A DNA stretch of 12,586 nucleotides from an uncultured Opitutaceae bacterium (lineage in GTDB: Bacteria > Verrucomicrobiota > Verrucomicrobiae > Opitutales > Opitutaceae): the NCBI GenBank assembly GCA_946482625.1, contig CAMLSH010000059.1:1-12586 (forward strand), in the 5' to 3' direction. A model generated the notes under the pieces. That model ran no database searches, had not been told where the DNA came from, and saw only the letters and a program-made list of their open reading frames with translations. Shown piece by piece: positions 1 to 7,351 of the stretch (its first letter is position 1; each line of letters begins with the position of its first letter). The position numbers and the translations under genes were made by a program.

Positions 1-35
1 CGGCGCAGGTCATTTCGCCCGAATCGTGCAAATCC

Positions 36-54
36 GTTGGGGATTTCCCGCAAC
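36..54. promoter_or_regulatory. Interrupted palindrome upstream of HAF-repeat gene
   Basis: The sequence GTTGGGGATTTCCCGCAAC is an inverted repeat: GTTG pairs with CAAC and GGG with CCC around ATTT, with one extra G in the right arm. Its centre lies about 97 bp before the ATG at 142. It resembles the element at 7355-7372 upstream of the PEP-CTERM gene (GTT, then GG, an A/T-rich spacer, CC). The symmetry suggests a site for a dimeric helix-turn-helix regulator; that role is inference. The rest of positions 1-141 shows no gene, and I see no convincing -35/-10 pair. Confidence 0.4.
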
Positions 55-141
55 GCAACCGTGCGGAAACGCCCGGATCGCCAGGCACACACTCGTTTTC
101 GGTAACGCCGCCACACCGCTCGCGAAGTACGCGGATACCCT

Positions 142-1167
142 ATGAAAACAAAACTCCTCCTCTGCGTCATATCCCTGTTCATCGCCGCGACGACGCACGC
201 GGCCTACTACCTCTACTCCGATCTCGGCACGCCGGCCTCGTATCCATGGGTCTACCCCACGGGCATCAATAACGCCGGCCAGATCGTCGGCACCGCCTAC
301 GACACCGCGAGCCGCCCCGTCGCGTTTCGCCACGCGACCGGCAGCTTCCACATCTACCCATCCCCGGGGCCCGCACACTCCGCCTGGGGCAACGGTATCA
401 ACGCCGCGGGTACGATCGTCGGCTACTGTGACCGCAACGGCGGCACCTACCACGCCATGTATGCCGCGACCACCGGGAACTCGGTGGACTTCGACAGCAA
501 CTTCAACCGCAACAGCGAGGCCGTCGCCATCAACGATTCCGGCTACGTTGTAGGCGTCGCCTCCTCCCAGGCCTTCATCGGTCACACCAGCGGCTGGATA
601 CACCTCCTCGGATCGACCGTCGGCGCCAACTTCGTCGCCAAAGACATGAACAACGACTTCGTCATCGCCGGCTACGACACCACGTGGGGCGGCAAGACCT
701 ACGACGTCGGCACCGGCACCTCGACCTATCTCGGTTTCGCCCTCGGTTCATTCAGCAATCGCGCCTACGCCATCAATGAGAGTGGCGAAGTCGCCGGCAC
801 CGTCGGCACCCAAGGCTTCCTGTACTCCAGCGCCTTCGTGAAAAAATTCGGCGCCAACGTCACCGAGGTCAAAGCCGTGAACGCCGATGGCGATGTCGTC
901 GGCACCGCGAACGGCAAGGCCTTCGTCTACCTGCGCGACTCCGACGAATTCATCGATCTCAACACCGCAATCTCGCCCATCACCGCCGCGACCTGGAAGT
1001 TGATCTCCGCCACCGGCATCAACGACGGCGGAGTCATCTGCGGCGTGGCCCGGCGCCTCGCCACCCCCGCCGATGACCCGAGCTTGGGCATGTACGTCTA
1101 TCGCCCCTACAAACTCCGCCCGCTCATCATCTTCGTTCCGCCCTTCCCCATCACGCTCACCCCCTGA
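142..1167 (+). CDS. Exported HAF-repeat protein
   Basis: A 341-aa protein with a Sec signal peptide at residues 1-20 (basic MKTK, hydrophobic core, cleavage after THA). The mature part carries seven HAF-type repeats with the core (G/A)-I/V-N-x-x-G-x-(I/V)-x-G, at about residues 41-52, 85-96, 129-140, 168-179, 210-221, 245-256 and 292-303. One of them (DMNNDFVIAGYD) is degenerate. HAF repeats are known from extracellular proteins and probably fold as a beta-rich propeller or solenoid; the function of the family is not established. The C-terminus is unusual: it ends in a proline and hydrophobic tail (IIFVPPFPITLTP) with no PEP-CTERM signal, so anchoring is unclear. The gene is monocistronic, with a terminator 48 nt after the stop. 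The first ATG is chosen because it begins the signal peptide exactly. Confidence 0.85.
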   Translation: MKTKLLLCVISLFIAATTHAAYYLYSDLGTPASYPWVYPTGINNAGQIVGTAYDTASRPVAFRHATGSFHIYPSPGPAHSAWGNGINAAGTIVGYCDRNGGTYHAMYAATTGNSVDFDSNFNRNSEAVAINDSGYVVGVASSQAFIGHTSGWIHLLGSTVGANFVAKDMNNDFVIAGYDTTWGGKTYDVGTGTSTYLGFALGSFSNRAYAINESGEVAGTVGTQGFLYSSAFVKKFGANVTEVKAVNADGDVVGTANGKAFVYLRDSDEFIDLNTAISPITAATWKLISATGINDGGVICGVARRLATPADDPSLGMYVYRPYKLRPLIIFVPPFPITLTP

Positions 1168-1214
1168 TCGTCGCACCGCCTTCCGGGCTGCTCACAGCAT
1201 CGCACAAACACGAG

Positions 1215-1244
1215 AAACTTCGCCCCGTCATCGGGGCGGAGTTT
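1215..1244. terminator. Hairpin terminator between convergent genes
   Basis: AAACTTCGCCCCG (1215-1227) pairs with CGGGGCGGAGTTT (1232-1244) around the loop TCAT, a 13-bp stem with a single T-G wobble. It is followed by TTTTCATTT on the plus strand (counting the last stem bases) and by TTTCTC on the minus strand. It lies 48 nt after the HAF gene stop and 118 nt beyond the end of the convergent DUF1810 gene, so it could act in both directions. Confidence 0.8.
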
Positions 1245-1291
1245 TCATTTACCCGTGTCCGTTCCCCTACGAGAAACGCCCGCCGCGATGA

Positions 1292-1310
1292 GCCTCCCCT
1301 GATCGGAGGC
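1292..1310. other. Small hairpin near the 3' end of the DUF1810 gene
   Basis: GCCTCC (1292-1297) and GGAGGC (1305-1310) form a perfect 6-bp stem with a 7-nt loop. It lies 52 nt beyond the stop codon of the minus-strand DUF1810 gene. No T-run follows on either strand, so it may only stabilise a 3' end. The rest of 1168-1361 holds no gene. Confidence 0.3.
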
Positions 1311-1361
1311 ACCGCCCCTCGGCACCACATCAGCAGCGCCACCGCACGCACCGCGTGCGAA

Positions 1362-1856
1362 TCACGTGTGAGTGCTGACGCTCTCCGCCGTGTGATGACA
1401 GCGGGAAAACCCCTGCTGCTCCGCCAGGCCCAGAACCTCGTCGCACGCGACAGCCAGTTTCGAAAAGCGAACGTCGCCCGTTTCGTCGTTCAGGCTCTTT
1501 GAGGCGTGTTGAAACAGCGTCATGCTCGACATGAGCTTCACGCAGTCGCCGTCGCTCCCCATCAAAACAGGCACCCGAACGCCGCGCTTCAGTTGCTCAG
1601 CGACGGCCTCGGTCACGCGCAGCAGGCGCTCATGCAGCACCGGGTCGTTCAGATACGCCCGAGCCTCCGCGAGATCGGCGATCCCATAAAAACGCGCCGT
1701 ATCCGATCGCCCAAGACTCGCGAGCTGGGGCAGCACATACCAGATCCAGTGACTGGTCTTCCTGCCGGCCTGCATTTCCGCGAGAGCAACCGCGAAACCT
1801 GAGTTCGGATCATCCTGTGCCTTCTTAAAACGATCGAGCGAATGGTCGGAGTTCAT
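1362..1856 (-). CDS. DUF1810 family protein
   Basis: A 164-aa cytoplasmic protein with no signal peptide or membrane segment, the usual length for the family. The DUF1810 signature is clear. It has an N-terminal DRFKKAQ segment (8-14), then A-L-x-E-M-x-A-G-R-K-x-S-H-W-I-W-Y-x-L-P-Q (about 24-44). GLA-like S-L-G-R-S, a Y-G-I segment and an A-x-A-Y-L-x-D-P stretch follow (48-72), and SSMTLF closes the core (110-115). The biochemical function of this family is not established as far as I know. The gene begins 6 nt after the stop of the DUF72 gene, so the two are almost certainly cotranscribed. No Shine-Dalgarno is visible before the ATG at 1856, which suggests translational coupling. The C-terminal 15 residues look non-conserved. 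Confidence 0.85.
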   Translation of the reverse strand: MNSDHSLDRFKKAQDDPNSGFAVALAEMQAGRKTSHWIWYVLPQLASLGRSDTARFYGIADLAEARAYLNDPVLHERLLRVTEAVAEQLKRGVRVPVLMGSDGDCVKLMSSMTLFQHASKSLNDETGDVRFSKLAVACDEVLGLAEQQGFSRCHHTAESVSTHT

Positions 1857-1862
1857 GACGCG

Positions 1863-2717
1863 TTAAAACAAGGAGCTTTGCCCGTCGCCATCCGTCATTT
1901 CAGGAATGGCCGACGGCACCGGTTGCCCCAGCAGACGCCGCAGGGCGATCGCCGCCTTCGGTGCAAAATCCTCCGCGTGATTGTTCACGCTCACGTGCAC
2001 GTCTTTCGCTTTCGTCGCGAGTTTCTGAATGCGCGCCGCAATCTCTTTCAAGTCCCTCTCCGTATAGGCGTACCGATGTTTATCCTTCGCGTTTTCGCCC
2101 AGGAGATAATTCGGATTCCGCCCATGCAGCCGCATGTACGCCACGGCCGGATTGGTCACCTCATCGATCGCCGGCAGTAATTTCGGCGAATCGATCCGCG
2201 GCAGATCGAGCGCCACCCAGATCAGCTCGCGCGTGCGGAAATAATCCAGCGTCGCCGCCAGCCGAGCGCCCTCGACCCAGTCGCGATTGCGGAACTCCAC
2301 CGCGATCCTATGCGGGCGCAGCTTCTCCACCACGTCGTCCAATTCATCCAAGCTACGGTGCTTCGTCGTGAACGACGGCGACAACGTCAGCAGAAACACC
2401 CCGAATTTCTTCGCTGCAATAAAGGGCGCGATCATCTCGTGCATTCGCTCGCACAAACCACTCTTCGCCGCCGTGGCCGGATCGTCCGAAAATCCCCTCG
2501 GCAGTTTCACGTCGAAGAAAAACCCTTCCGGCGTCTGCGCCTCCCACGCCTGCACAGACTCCACCTTCGGGAGCGCGTGGTAAGTCGCGTTGAGCTCCAC
2601 GCGGTCGAACCACTTCGTATAAAACGACAGCCGCTTCTTCTCGGGCAGCTTCTTGGGGTAAAGCACGCCGACGTACTCGTCATCCCGCCAACTGCCGCAT
2701 CCGATGTGAATAGCCAT
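1863..2717 (-). CDS. DUF72 (YecE-like) TIM-barrel protein
   Basis: A 284-aa protein with the hallmarks of DUF72: N-terminal IGCGSW (5-10), FDRVELNATYHALP (37-50), VEFRNRDW (140-147), AYMRLHGRN (193-201) and VNNHAEDFAPKAA (244-256), which match the family blocks around VE-N-FY, EFR--W, YxRLHGR and xxNNH. The fold is a TIM barrel. A nucleic-acid or metal-dependent role has been proposed for relatives, but no reaction is established. I start at the internal ATG (2717), because MAIHIGCGSW matches the family N-terminus; an ATG at 2756 would add 13 unrelated residues. The extreme C-terminus is QSSLF (280-284), which fits the bacterial sliding-clamp-binding pentapeptide (see findings). It is the first gene of a two-gene unit with DUF1810 and is divergent from the gene at 2853. 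Confidence 0.88.
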   Translation of the reverse strand: MAIHIGCGSWRDDEYVGVLYPKKLPEKKRLSFYTKWFDRVELNATYHALPKVESVQAWEAQTPEGFFFDVKLPRGFSDDPATAAKSGLCERMHEMIAPFIAAKKFGVFLLTLSPSFTTKHRSLDELDDVVEKLRPHRIAVEFRNRDWVEGARLAATLDYFRTRELIWVALDLPRIDSPKLLPAIDEVTNPAVAYMRLHGRNPNYLLGENAKDKHRYAYTERDLKEIAARIQKLATKAKDVHVSVNNHAEDFAPKAAIALRRLLGQPVPSAIPEMTDGDGQSSLF

Positions 2718-2852
2718 GCCCTGACCGTCCAGAATTCCGGCCGTTCGGCAAATCACTTAAGTTCCTCGAAGGATGGCCGATAACGCTGCCCGTCGGGCTC
2801 TCCTTGCCCTGCGCGCCCGTTAAGTTTCTTTGAGTCGCTTCCGCCTTCCAGC
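2718..2852. other. Divergent intergenic region, DUF72 / exported pair
   Basis: These 135 bp separate the divergent starts at 2717 (minus) and 2853 (plus) and must hold both promoters. I see no convincing -35/-10 pair and no Shine-Dalgarno before either ATG. A perfect 8-bp palindrome, ACTTAAGT (2755-2762), is the only notable symmetric element. Confidence 0.4.
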
Positions 2853-4238
2853 ATGCGTTCAACTACCCTTCTCGCTCTGGCGAGTTTTCTCCTCTCTACA
2901 CTAACCCTCCCGGCAGAAACCCCGCCCATCGTGGACGCGGCGTTTGAATACGGTTTTGGCGCGCAGGAATACGCGACCACCGGCAAAGCCGATAAGAGAA
3001 GCGCCCGCCTCAATCACTATAGCCGGGCGAACAATCTCGAGTCCTTCATCCTCACCTATCAGGCGCGGCTCGCCTTCGGTGACCTGGCTTATCGGCCGGG
3101 GTTTTTCTACGCGCTCAATCCTCTCGTGATCGAGGGCGCCAACGGTGTCCGCCTCAGCATGAGCCGGATCGGCAAATACCCGGATCTGGTCAAACGCTAC
3201 CACGCCGTGCGCCCCGCCAGCATCGAGGCGGTCGTCTCCGTCGTGGTGGAATGCCAGGGCTACGGGGAGTTCACCGCGGGTGGTCCTGTCATCCGTCGTC
3301 TCTTCCTGAAGATCAAACCGCTGGACTTTGTGTATGGCTCCTCTCGCGACGGCAAGGATCGCTCGTCCCCTGTCGTCCCCCTGCACCTGAAAGACAGCGT
3401 CTCGCTCGACCCCAACACCGCCACGCGGTTCACCAGCGAAGACAAAACCTCCGATGACGAACTGAGAAAGATTTTTGCGGGCATCCTCCGCGTCCACGAC
3501 CGGACCGCGACCGAGGACAACACCGTCAACGTGGACATCAAAATCACTTGGCCCGATTTCGAGATCGAGCAAATCGCCAAGGACTTCGAGCGCTACGAGA
3601 AGGAGGGAAAGAAGGCCGAGAAAGACTACGCCTTCCTCAAGGATGCGCCGCAGGAAAAGCCCTTCACCGGCAACGAAGAGATGGCGCTCCCCATCGACGC
3701 CAGCCCCAAACCGGGTGAAGCGTTTGATGGCCGCCCCACGCCAGAGTCTAAATGGCGGGCTGGTATTCGTGTCGGCGACAAAGTCATTTTCGAATCGGAG
3801 AACATCGTCAGGAAGCCGAAGCCGTTCGACGAAAAGAAAACGATGTTCCTCGTCCAGATGCGCGATGAAATCGGCGCCCGGTTGATCAATACCCAAGGCA
3901 AGTGGATCCAATACGAAGGCTACTCGCGGTTTATCCTGAGCGAGAAGCGGCTCGTCGGCGTTCCCGACAACCTGGGCAGCGCGTACACCTCGAAGAAAGA
4001 ATACAATAGCTGGATGCGCGCCCCGATGACGGAGTCCGAGTTCGAAGACTTCAGACGAAGCGACCAAAAGCCCCCGCCGCCGCCCAAGCCCGAGGATCGA
4101 CCGCGCCCCAGCGACTACAATGTCGTGGAATATGCGTGGTCCACTTACCGGGTGGAGCTCTTCCGCGGTGAATTTCTGGTCCTGGATAAAAACAACCGGA
4201 AAGTCATCTCCAAGGAAACGGCCTATTTCACAAAATGA
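2853..4238 (+). CDS. Exported protein of unknown function, first of a coupled pair
   Basis: A 461-aa protein of no family I recognise. Residues 1-21 form a typical Sec signal peptide (MRSTT, hydrophobic core, cleavage near LPA-E). The mature part has a mixed, probably beta-rich N-terminal half (25-235). A charged segment follows at 240-270, then a C-terminal half with two stretches reminiscent of WG repeats: GARLINTQGKWIQYEGY (341-357) and FLVLDKNNRKVIS (441-453). Between them is a proline-rich linker with PPPPP (407-411). There is no transmembrane helix after the signal and no lipobox, so the protein is probably periplasmic or secreted. Its stop overlaps the start of the next gene (ATGA, 4235-4238), which implies translational coupling and joint function. 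The antisense strand is also open over most of the gene, a high-GC shadow. Existence is sure; function is unknown. Confidence 0.85.
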   Translation: MRSTTLLALASFLLSTLTLPAETPPIVDAAFEYGFGAQEYATTGKADKRSARLNHYSRANNLESFILTYQARLAFGDLAYRPGFFYALNPLVIEGANGVRLSMSRIGKYPDLVKRYHAVRPASIEAVVSVVVECQGYGEFTAGGPVIRRLFLKIKPLDFVYGSSRDGKDRSSPVVPLHLKDSVSLDPNTATRFTSEDKTSDDELRKIFAGILRVHDRTATEDNTVNVDIKITWPDFEIEQIAKDFERYEKEGKKAEKDYAFLKDAPQEKPFTGNEEMALPIDASPKPGEAFDGRPTPESKWRAGIRVGDKVIFESENIVRKPKPFDEKKTMFLVQMRDEIGARLINTQGKWIQYEGYSRFILSEKRLVGVPDNLGSAYTSKKEYNSWMRAPMTESEFEDFRRSDQKPPPPPKPEDRPRPSDYNVVEYAWSTYRVELFRGEFLVLDKNNRKVISKETAYFTK

Positions 4239-7200
4239 GTCCACGCATCGCCTTGATCGCCCTCGCGTGGGTCGCCTCCAGCGCCTGCGCATTTGCCCAG
4301 ACTCCCCAGTCCGAAATCGTCACGGCCTACGAAGCCAGGGATTACCACCGCTGCCTCTCCATCGCGGGCTACATCGAGCGCACCTCGGGCCCCACATCTC
4401 TCACGAGAGGACTTGCCGCGTTGTCCCTGCACGCGCTCGGCGATGAAGAAGCCACCGCCCCGGCTCTCGATCGCTACCAGGCCATCGGCGCCTCGGGCAC
4501 ACCGTACGATTCCCAGCTCGCCTCGCTCGCGGCACGTTACCGCGAGAAGGCCGAGAAGAAAAAAGAGCAGGAGAAACGCGATCAGGAGAAAGCCGCCGCT
4601 GACGAAAAGCAAAAGGCTCAGGACGAACTCAAGAAAACCGCCCGTTCATCCAACGAGGGCGATCCGCTCGCCAACGCCATCGAACGTTACTCGACCGGCG
4701 ACTACGCGGCCGCCCTCGGCATCGTCGCCGCCCTGGAGCTTCAGCAAGGCCCCTCGCCGCGACTGGAATCGCTGCGCGCGCTTTGTCTCCACGAACAGGG
4801 TACGGACGACACGCGCACCTTCAGAAGCCTCGAACGCTACTGGGAGCTCACCCGCGACAACCCCGCCATCTTCAACAACGAGAACCACCGCGAGTTAATG
4901 ACGCTTCTGGACGACTACCGGAAGAAACTGGAAGAGCAGAAAAAGAAGGAGGCCGAGGAGCGAAAGAAGAAGGCCGACGAGATCGCGCAAGCAGCCGAGC
5001 GCCGCGCCCAAGAGGCCATTCGAAAACAAGCCGCAGACGCTCAGCGACAGCTGACGAACGCCATCGCCACCCTCCCGCAGGATAAACTCTCGAAGCTCAA
5101 TCCATCCGACTACCAGTTCCTGAAATCCGCAGGCGCCAACCCGCTCGCGAAGCGTTTCGACGACAGGATCTTCACCGTCGAGAAGCACCTGCTCTCCGGC
5201 TCATTCCGGCTCGATATGGGCGCCGATAGCTTCAGGTCGCTCTATCAATCGCGCGTCTCTGCCTTCAAGACGGAGAGCCCGATCGTCCGCCTCCTCCAGT
5301 CCCAATCGCCCGCCGAGTGGGTGGAGTTTCCTTTTGGATTCGTCGTCTCTCTCAGCGCCCATGGCTCCGACCGTCTCGTGCTCGATCACACCAAGATGTT
5401 CGACTTCGATCCCTACGCCTATGACGACCCGCCGGTGTGGGACGAAAAAATCGACGGCAAGGCGGTCGTCGAGCTGACCAGGCAACTCACCGCGACCGGC
5501 TTGAAACCATTCCTTGGCCTGAACGAGAACTGGAGTCTCGCCTCCGCCGACATCCACCGCAACGACGTCTACATTCTCTCGTTCGCGACTACGCTGAGCA
5601 ATGTCGCCAGTCACAGCGAAGTACTCAAGAAACTGACGGACGTCTTCGGCCCGCTCCAACCGTTCAAAGGCGCTCCGTCCGGCTTTCTCGAATACGCCCG
5701 CGACGACGGCCTGCGCGGCGGACGTTTCCTGTTTCCTCAGGCCAACGGCATCACGTTCGACGGTCGTGTATTCCAGTCCAAAGAAACCCTCGTGGATTCG
5801 CCCTGGATAATCGAACTCCGGGTGTCGCGCCTGCTGCTCGAAACCGCGCTCTACCATGAGTTCTATTCGGTCGACGCCCATAAATACAGCCACGCCCCGT
5901 TCAGCAGACGCTACGCCCAGCAGGTGTTCCGCGAGTCCCAAAGCGAGATTGTCGGCTTGAAGGCCCAGCTAGATGGACGCGACTGCGTTCTGGTGAAACC
6001 CGTGCAGTCTTTCTATCTCTACGAGAACGACGATGGCGACGGCGCCACCTACATCGTCAAAGGCCGGGATGAAAAAACAGGCGACCTCGTCACGGTAACC
6101 TACAGCGATGTGAAGCTGTCCTCAGTGAGGAATGTGGACATCATAAGCAGGCCGGGCTGGGGATTTGCCTACGTTGAGAACGTGCACCTCACCCGCCCGG
6201 CGCTCGTGGAGACAACCGTGATTTCAAACGGAGAAGCATCCTCCACGACCGGCGAGACGCTCGTCATTCCATTCCTTTTCAAAGACTATCCTTCGCCGAT
6301 CAACGAACCCCTGATCGCCTCCCTGCCTCCACCGCAGAAACTCAGCAAAGACGACTTCGAACGCTACAAATCCGTCTTCGGCTACAGCAGTCTCTTCGAC
6401 CGCATCCTGTTCAGGTTTTTCCAAGAGGCCGACCGGCAGGGGAAATTCGACGATGCCTTCTACCTCGGAAAAATCGCACCTGAATCTGCGAAGCCCGCGC
6501 TGTTTGCCCGCGCCGCCAAGTCAGGAAACGTCGACGCGATGGACGAGCTTCGAAAGCTCTATTCCGAAAAGTGGGTGGACCGCAAAGCGACCGAGCAGGA
6601 CCAGCAAGCGATGCTTTATTGGGGAATCCGCGCGGCCGACGCCGGCCACGCCGACTCGCTGAGATTCATGATGGAGTACTTCCAGCACCGTGACCTGCTG
6701 GCCACGGAACGTTGGATGAAATCGCTGAAGGCCATGGGAAAATGGAAGGATCTCCCCTTCTCAGAAGAAACCGAAAGAGAAATCACCCGGCGCGCGGACA
6801 TGATGCGAAAACTCGCACCGCTACCCATCGAAGCAAAAGCCATCGCGTTCACACCCGTGTACGACGAATCCAGATTCGTTGAATTCCCTGAGAGCGCCTT
6901 GGGCAAAAAATTCAAAACCTACGCGACGCCCGAAAAACAATACACCCGTCAGGAAAAGGCGTACAACGACCGCACCGGGAAAAAAGTGGTGTTCTATCAA
7001 CGAGGGGAGGCCGTCCAACGAGGTCCAAGACAGGTCTGGGTAAACCGAAAGGGCATCGTGATCGGTGAGTACTACCTGCTCGATACCGGCCGTGGGGCGT
7101 CAAAAAGGACTTACGAAGATCATCTCGCGTACCTCACCCAGTTCTTCGGTGCCGAACACCTGACGTCCATCGCCGGCGGCAACGTGAATGCGGGTGTCGC

Positions 7201-7285
7201 CGTTTCCAACGGCTCGAAAACCATCGAACTCCTCCTGTTCGACGGCCAGTGCAACCTGAAGTACATCGACCACACACTGGAATAA
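4235..7285 (+). CDS. Large exported protein with duplicated TPR-like/coiled-coil units and Sel1-like repeats
   Basis: A 1016-aa exported protein of unknown function. The signal peptide is residues 1-21 (cleavage AFA-Q). Residues 27-136 and 147-267 are two copies of one unit: a TPR-like helical block (Y-x3-DY, GP, L-A-L-x-L-H, L-x-R-Y) ending in a Lys/Glu-rich coiled coil (about 103-136 and 229-267). The two copies align without gaps at an offset of 120 residues over about 40 residues. A long mixed region with no recognised domain follows (about 275-745). Next is a Sel1-like pair, ARAAKSGNVDAMDELRKLY and WGIRAADAGHADSLRFMMEY (757-815). An unrecognised C-terminal domain of about 200 residues completes the protein. 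There is no transmembrane segment or clear lipobox, although C18 lies in the signal region. It is coupled to the upstream gene by ATGA. The TPR and Sel1 content suggests a protein-interaction scaffold in the envelope; that is inference. Confidence 0.85.
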   Translation: MSPRIALIALAWVASSACAFAQTPQSEIVTAYEARDYHRCLSIAGYIERTSGPTSLTRGLAALSLHALGDEEATAPALDRYQAIGASGTPYDSQLASLAARYREKAEKKKEQEKRDQEKAAADEKQKAQDELKKTARSSNEGDPLANAIERYSTGDYAAALGIVAALELQQGPSPRLESLRALCLHEQGTDDTRTFRSLERYWELTRDNPAIFNNENHRELMTLLDDYRKKLEEQKKKEAEERKKKADEIAQAAERRAQEAIRKQAADAQRQLTNAIATLPQDKLSKLNPSDYQFLKSAGANPLAKRFDDRIFTVEKHLLSGSFRLDMGADSFRSLYQSRVSAFKTESPIVRLLQSQSPAEWVEFPFGFVVSLSAHGSDRLVLDHTKMFDFDPYAYDDPPVWDEKIDGKAVVELTRQLTATGLKPFLGLNENWSLASADIHRNDVYILSFATTLSNVASHSEVLKKLTDVFGPLQPFKGAPSGFLEYARDDGLRGGRFLFPQANGITFDGRVFQSKETLVDSPWIIELRVSRLLLETALYHEFYSVDAHKYSHAPFSRRYAQQVFRESQSEIVGLKAQLDGRDCVLVKPVQSFYLYENDDGDGATYIVKGRDEKTGDLVTVTYSDVKLSSVRNVDIISRPGWGFAYVENVHLTRPALVETTVISNGEASSTTGETLVIPFLFKDYPSPINEPLIASLPPPQKLSKDDFERYKSVFGYSSLFDRILFRFFQEADRQGKFDDAFYLGKIAPESAKPALFARAAKSGNVDAMDELRKLYSEKWVDRKATEQDQQAMLYWGIRAADAGHADSLRFMMEYFQHRDLLATERWMKSLKAMGKWKDLPFSEETEREITRRADMMRKLAPLPIEAKAIAFTPVYDESRFVEFPESALGKKFKTYATPEKQYTRQEKAYNDRTGKKVVFYQRGEAVQRGPRQVWVNRKGIVIGEYYLLDTGRGASKRTYEDHLAYLTQFFGAEHLTSIAGGNVNAGVAVSNGSKTIELLLFDGQCNLKYIDHTLE

Positions 7286-7295
7286 ACTATCGACC

Positions 7296-7312
7296 GGGCA
7301 GTTCGTCTGCCC
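7296..7312 (+). terminator. Weak hairpin after the coupled pair
   Basis: GGGCAG (7296-7301), loop TTCGT, CTGCCC (7307-7312): a perfect 6-bp stem 10 nt after the stop codon. No T-run follows, so it would be a weak intrinsic terminator or a 3'-end stabiliser. Confidence 0.4.
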
Positions 7313-7351
7313 TGCGTGTATCAACCACCTCCCCTCGCCTCGTCTCCCACC

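Noticed and set aside
1161..1316. Near direct repeat CCCCTGATCG-GCACCGCC at 1161-1180 and 1296-1316
   Set aside because: About 18 matching bases with an indel, in GC-rich non-coding sequence, with no further repeat structure. Too weak to call a repeat element.
1401..1418. AGCGGGAAAACCCCTGCT, resembling the symmetric element upstream of the HAF and PEP-CTERM genes
   Set aside because: It lies inside the DUF1810 coding sequence near its 3' end, not upstream of any gene, and lacks the GTT/AAC outer arms. Probably chance.
2718..2756. 13-residue N-terminal extension of the DUF72 protein
   Set aside because: The family begins at the MAIHIGCGSW segment; the extra residues are unrelated and run into the divergent promoter region.
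2901..4292. 463-codon open frame antisense to the 461-aa exported protein gene
   Set aside because: It mirrors the sense gene codon by codon in high-GC DNA, has a low-complexity composition rich in R, D, G and V, and no domain. The sense frame has a signal peptide and a coupled downstream start.
4557..4566. A6 run in the coiled-coil coding region as a possible programmed frameshift site
   Set aside because: The reading frame continues uninterrupted through the Lys/Glu coiled coil and no alternative-frame product or stimulatory structure is evident.
5201..5941. 246-codon open frame antisense to the 1016-aa gene
   Set aside because: A shadow of GC-rich third positions; no start context or domain, and fully contained in a well-supported gene.
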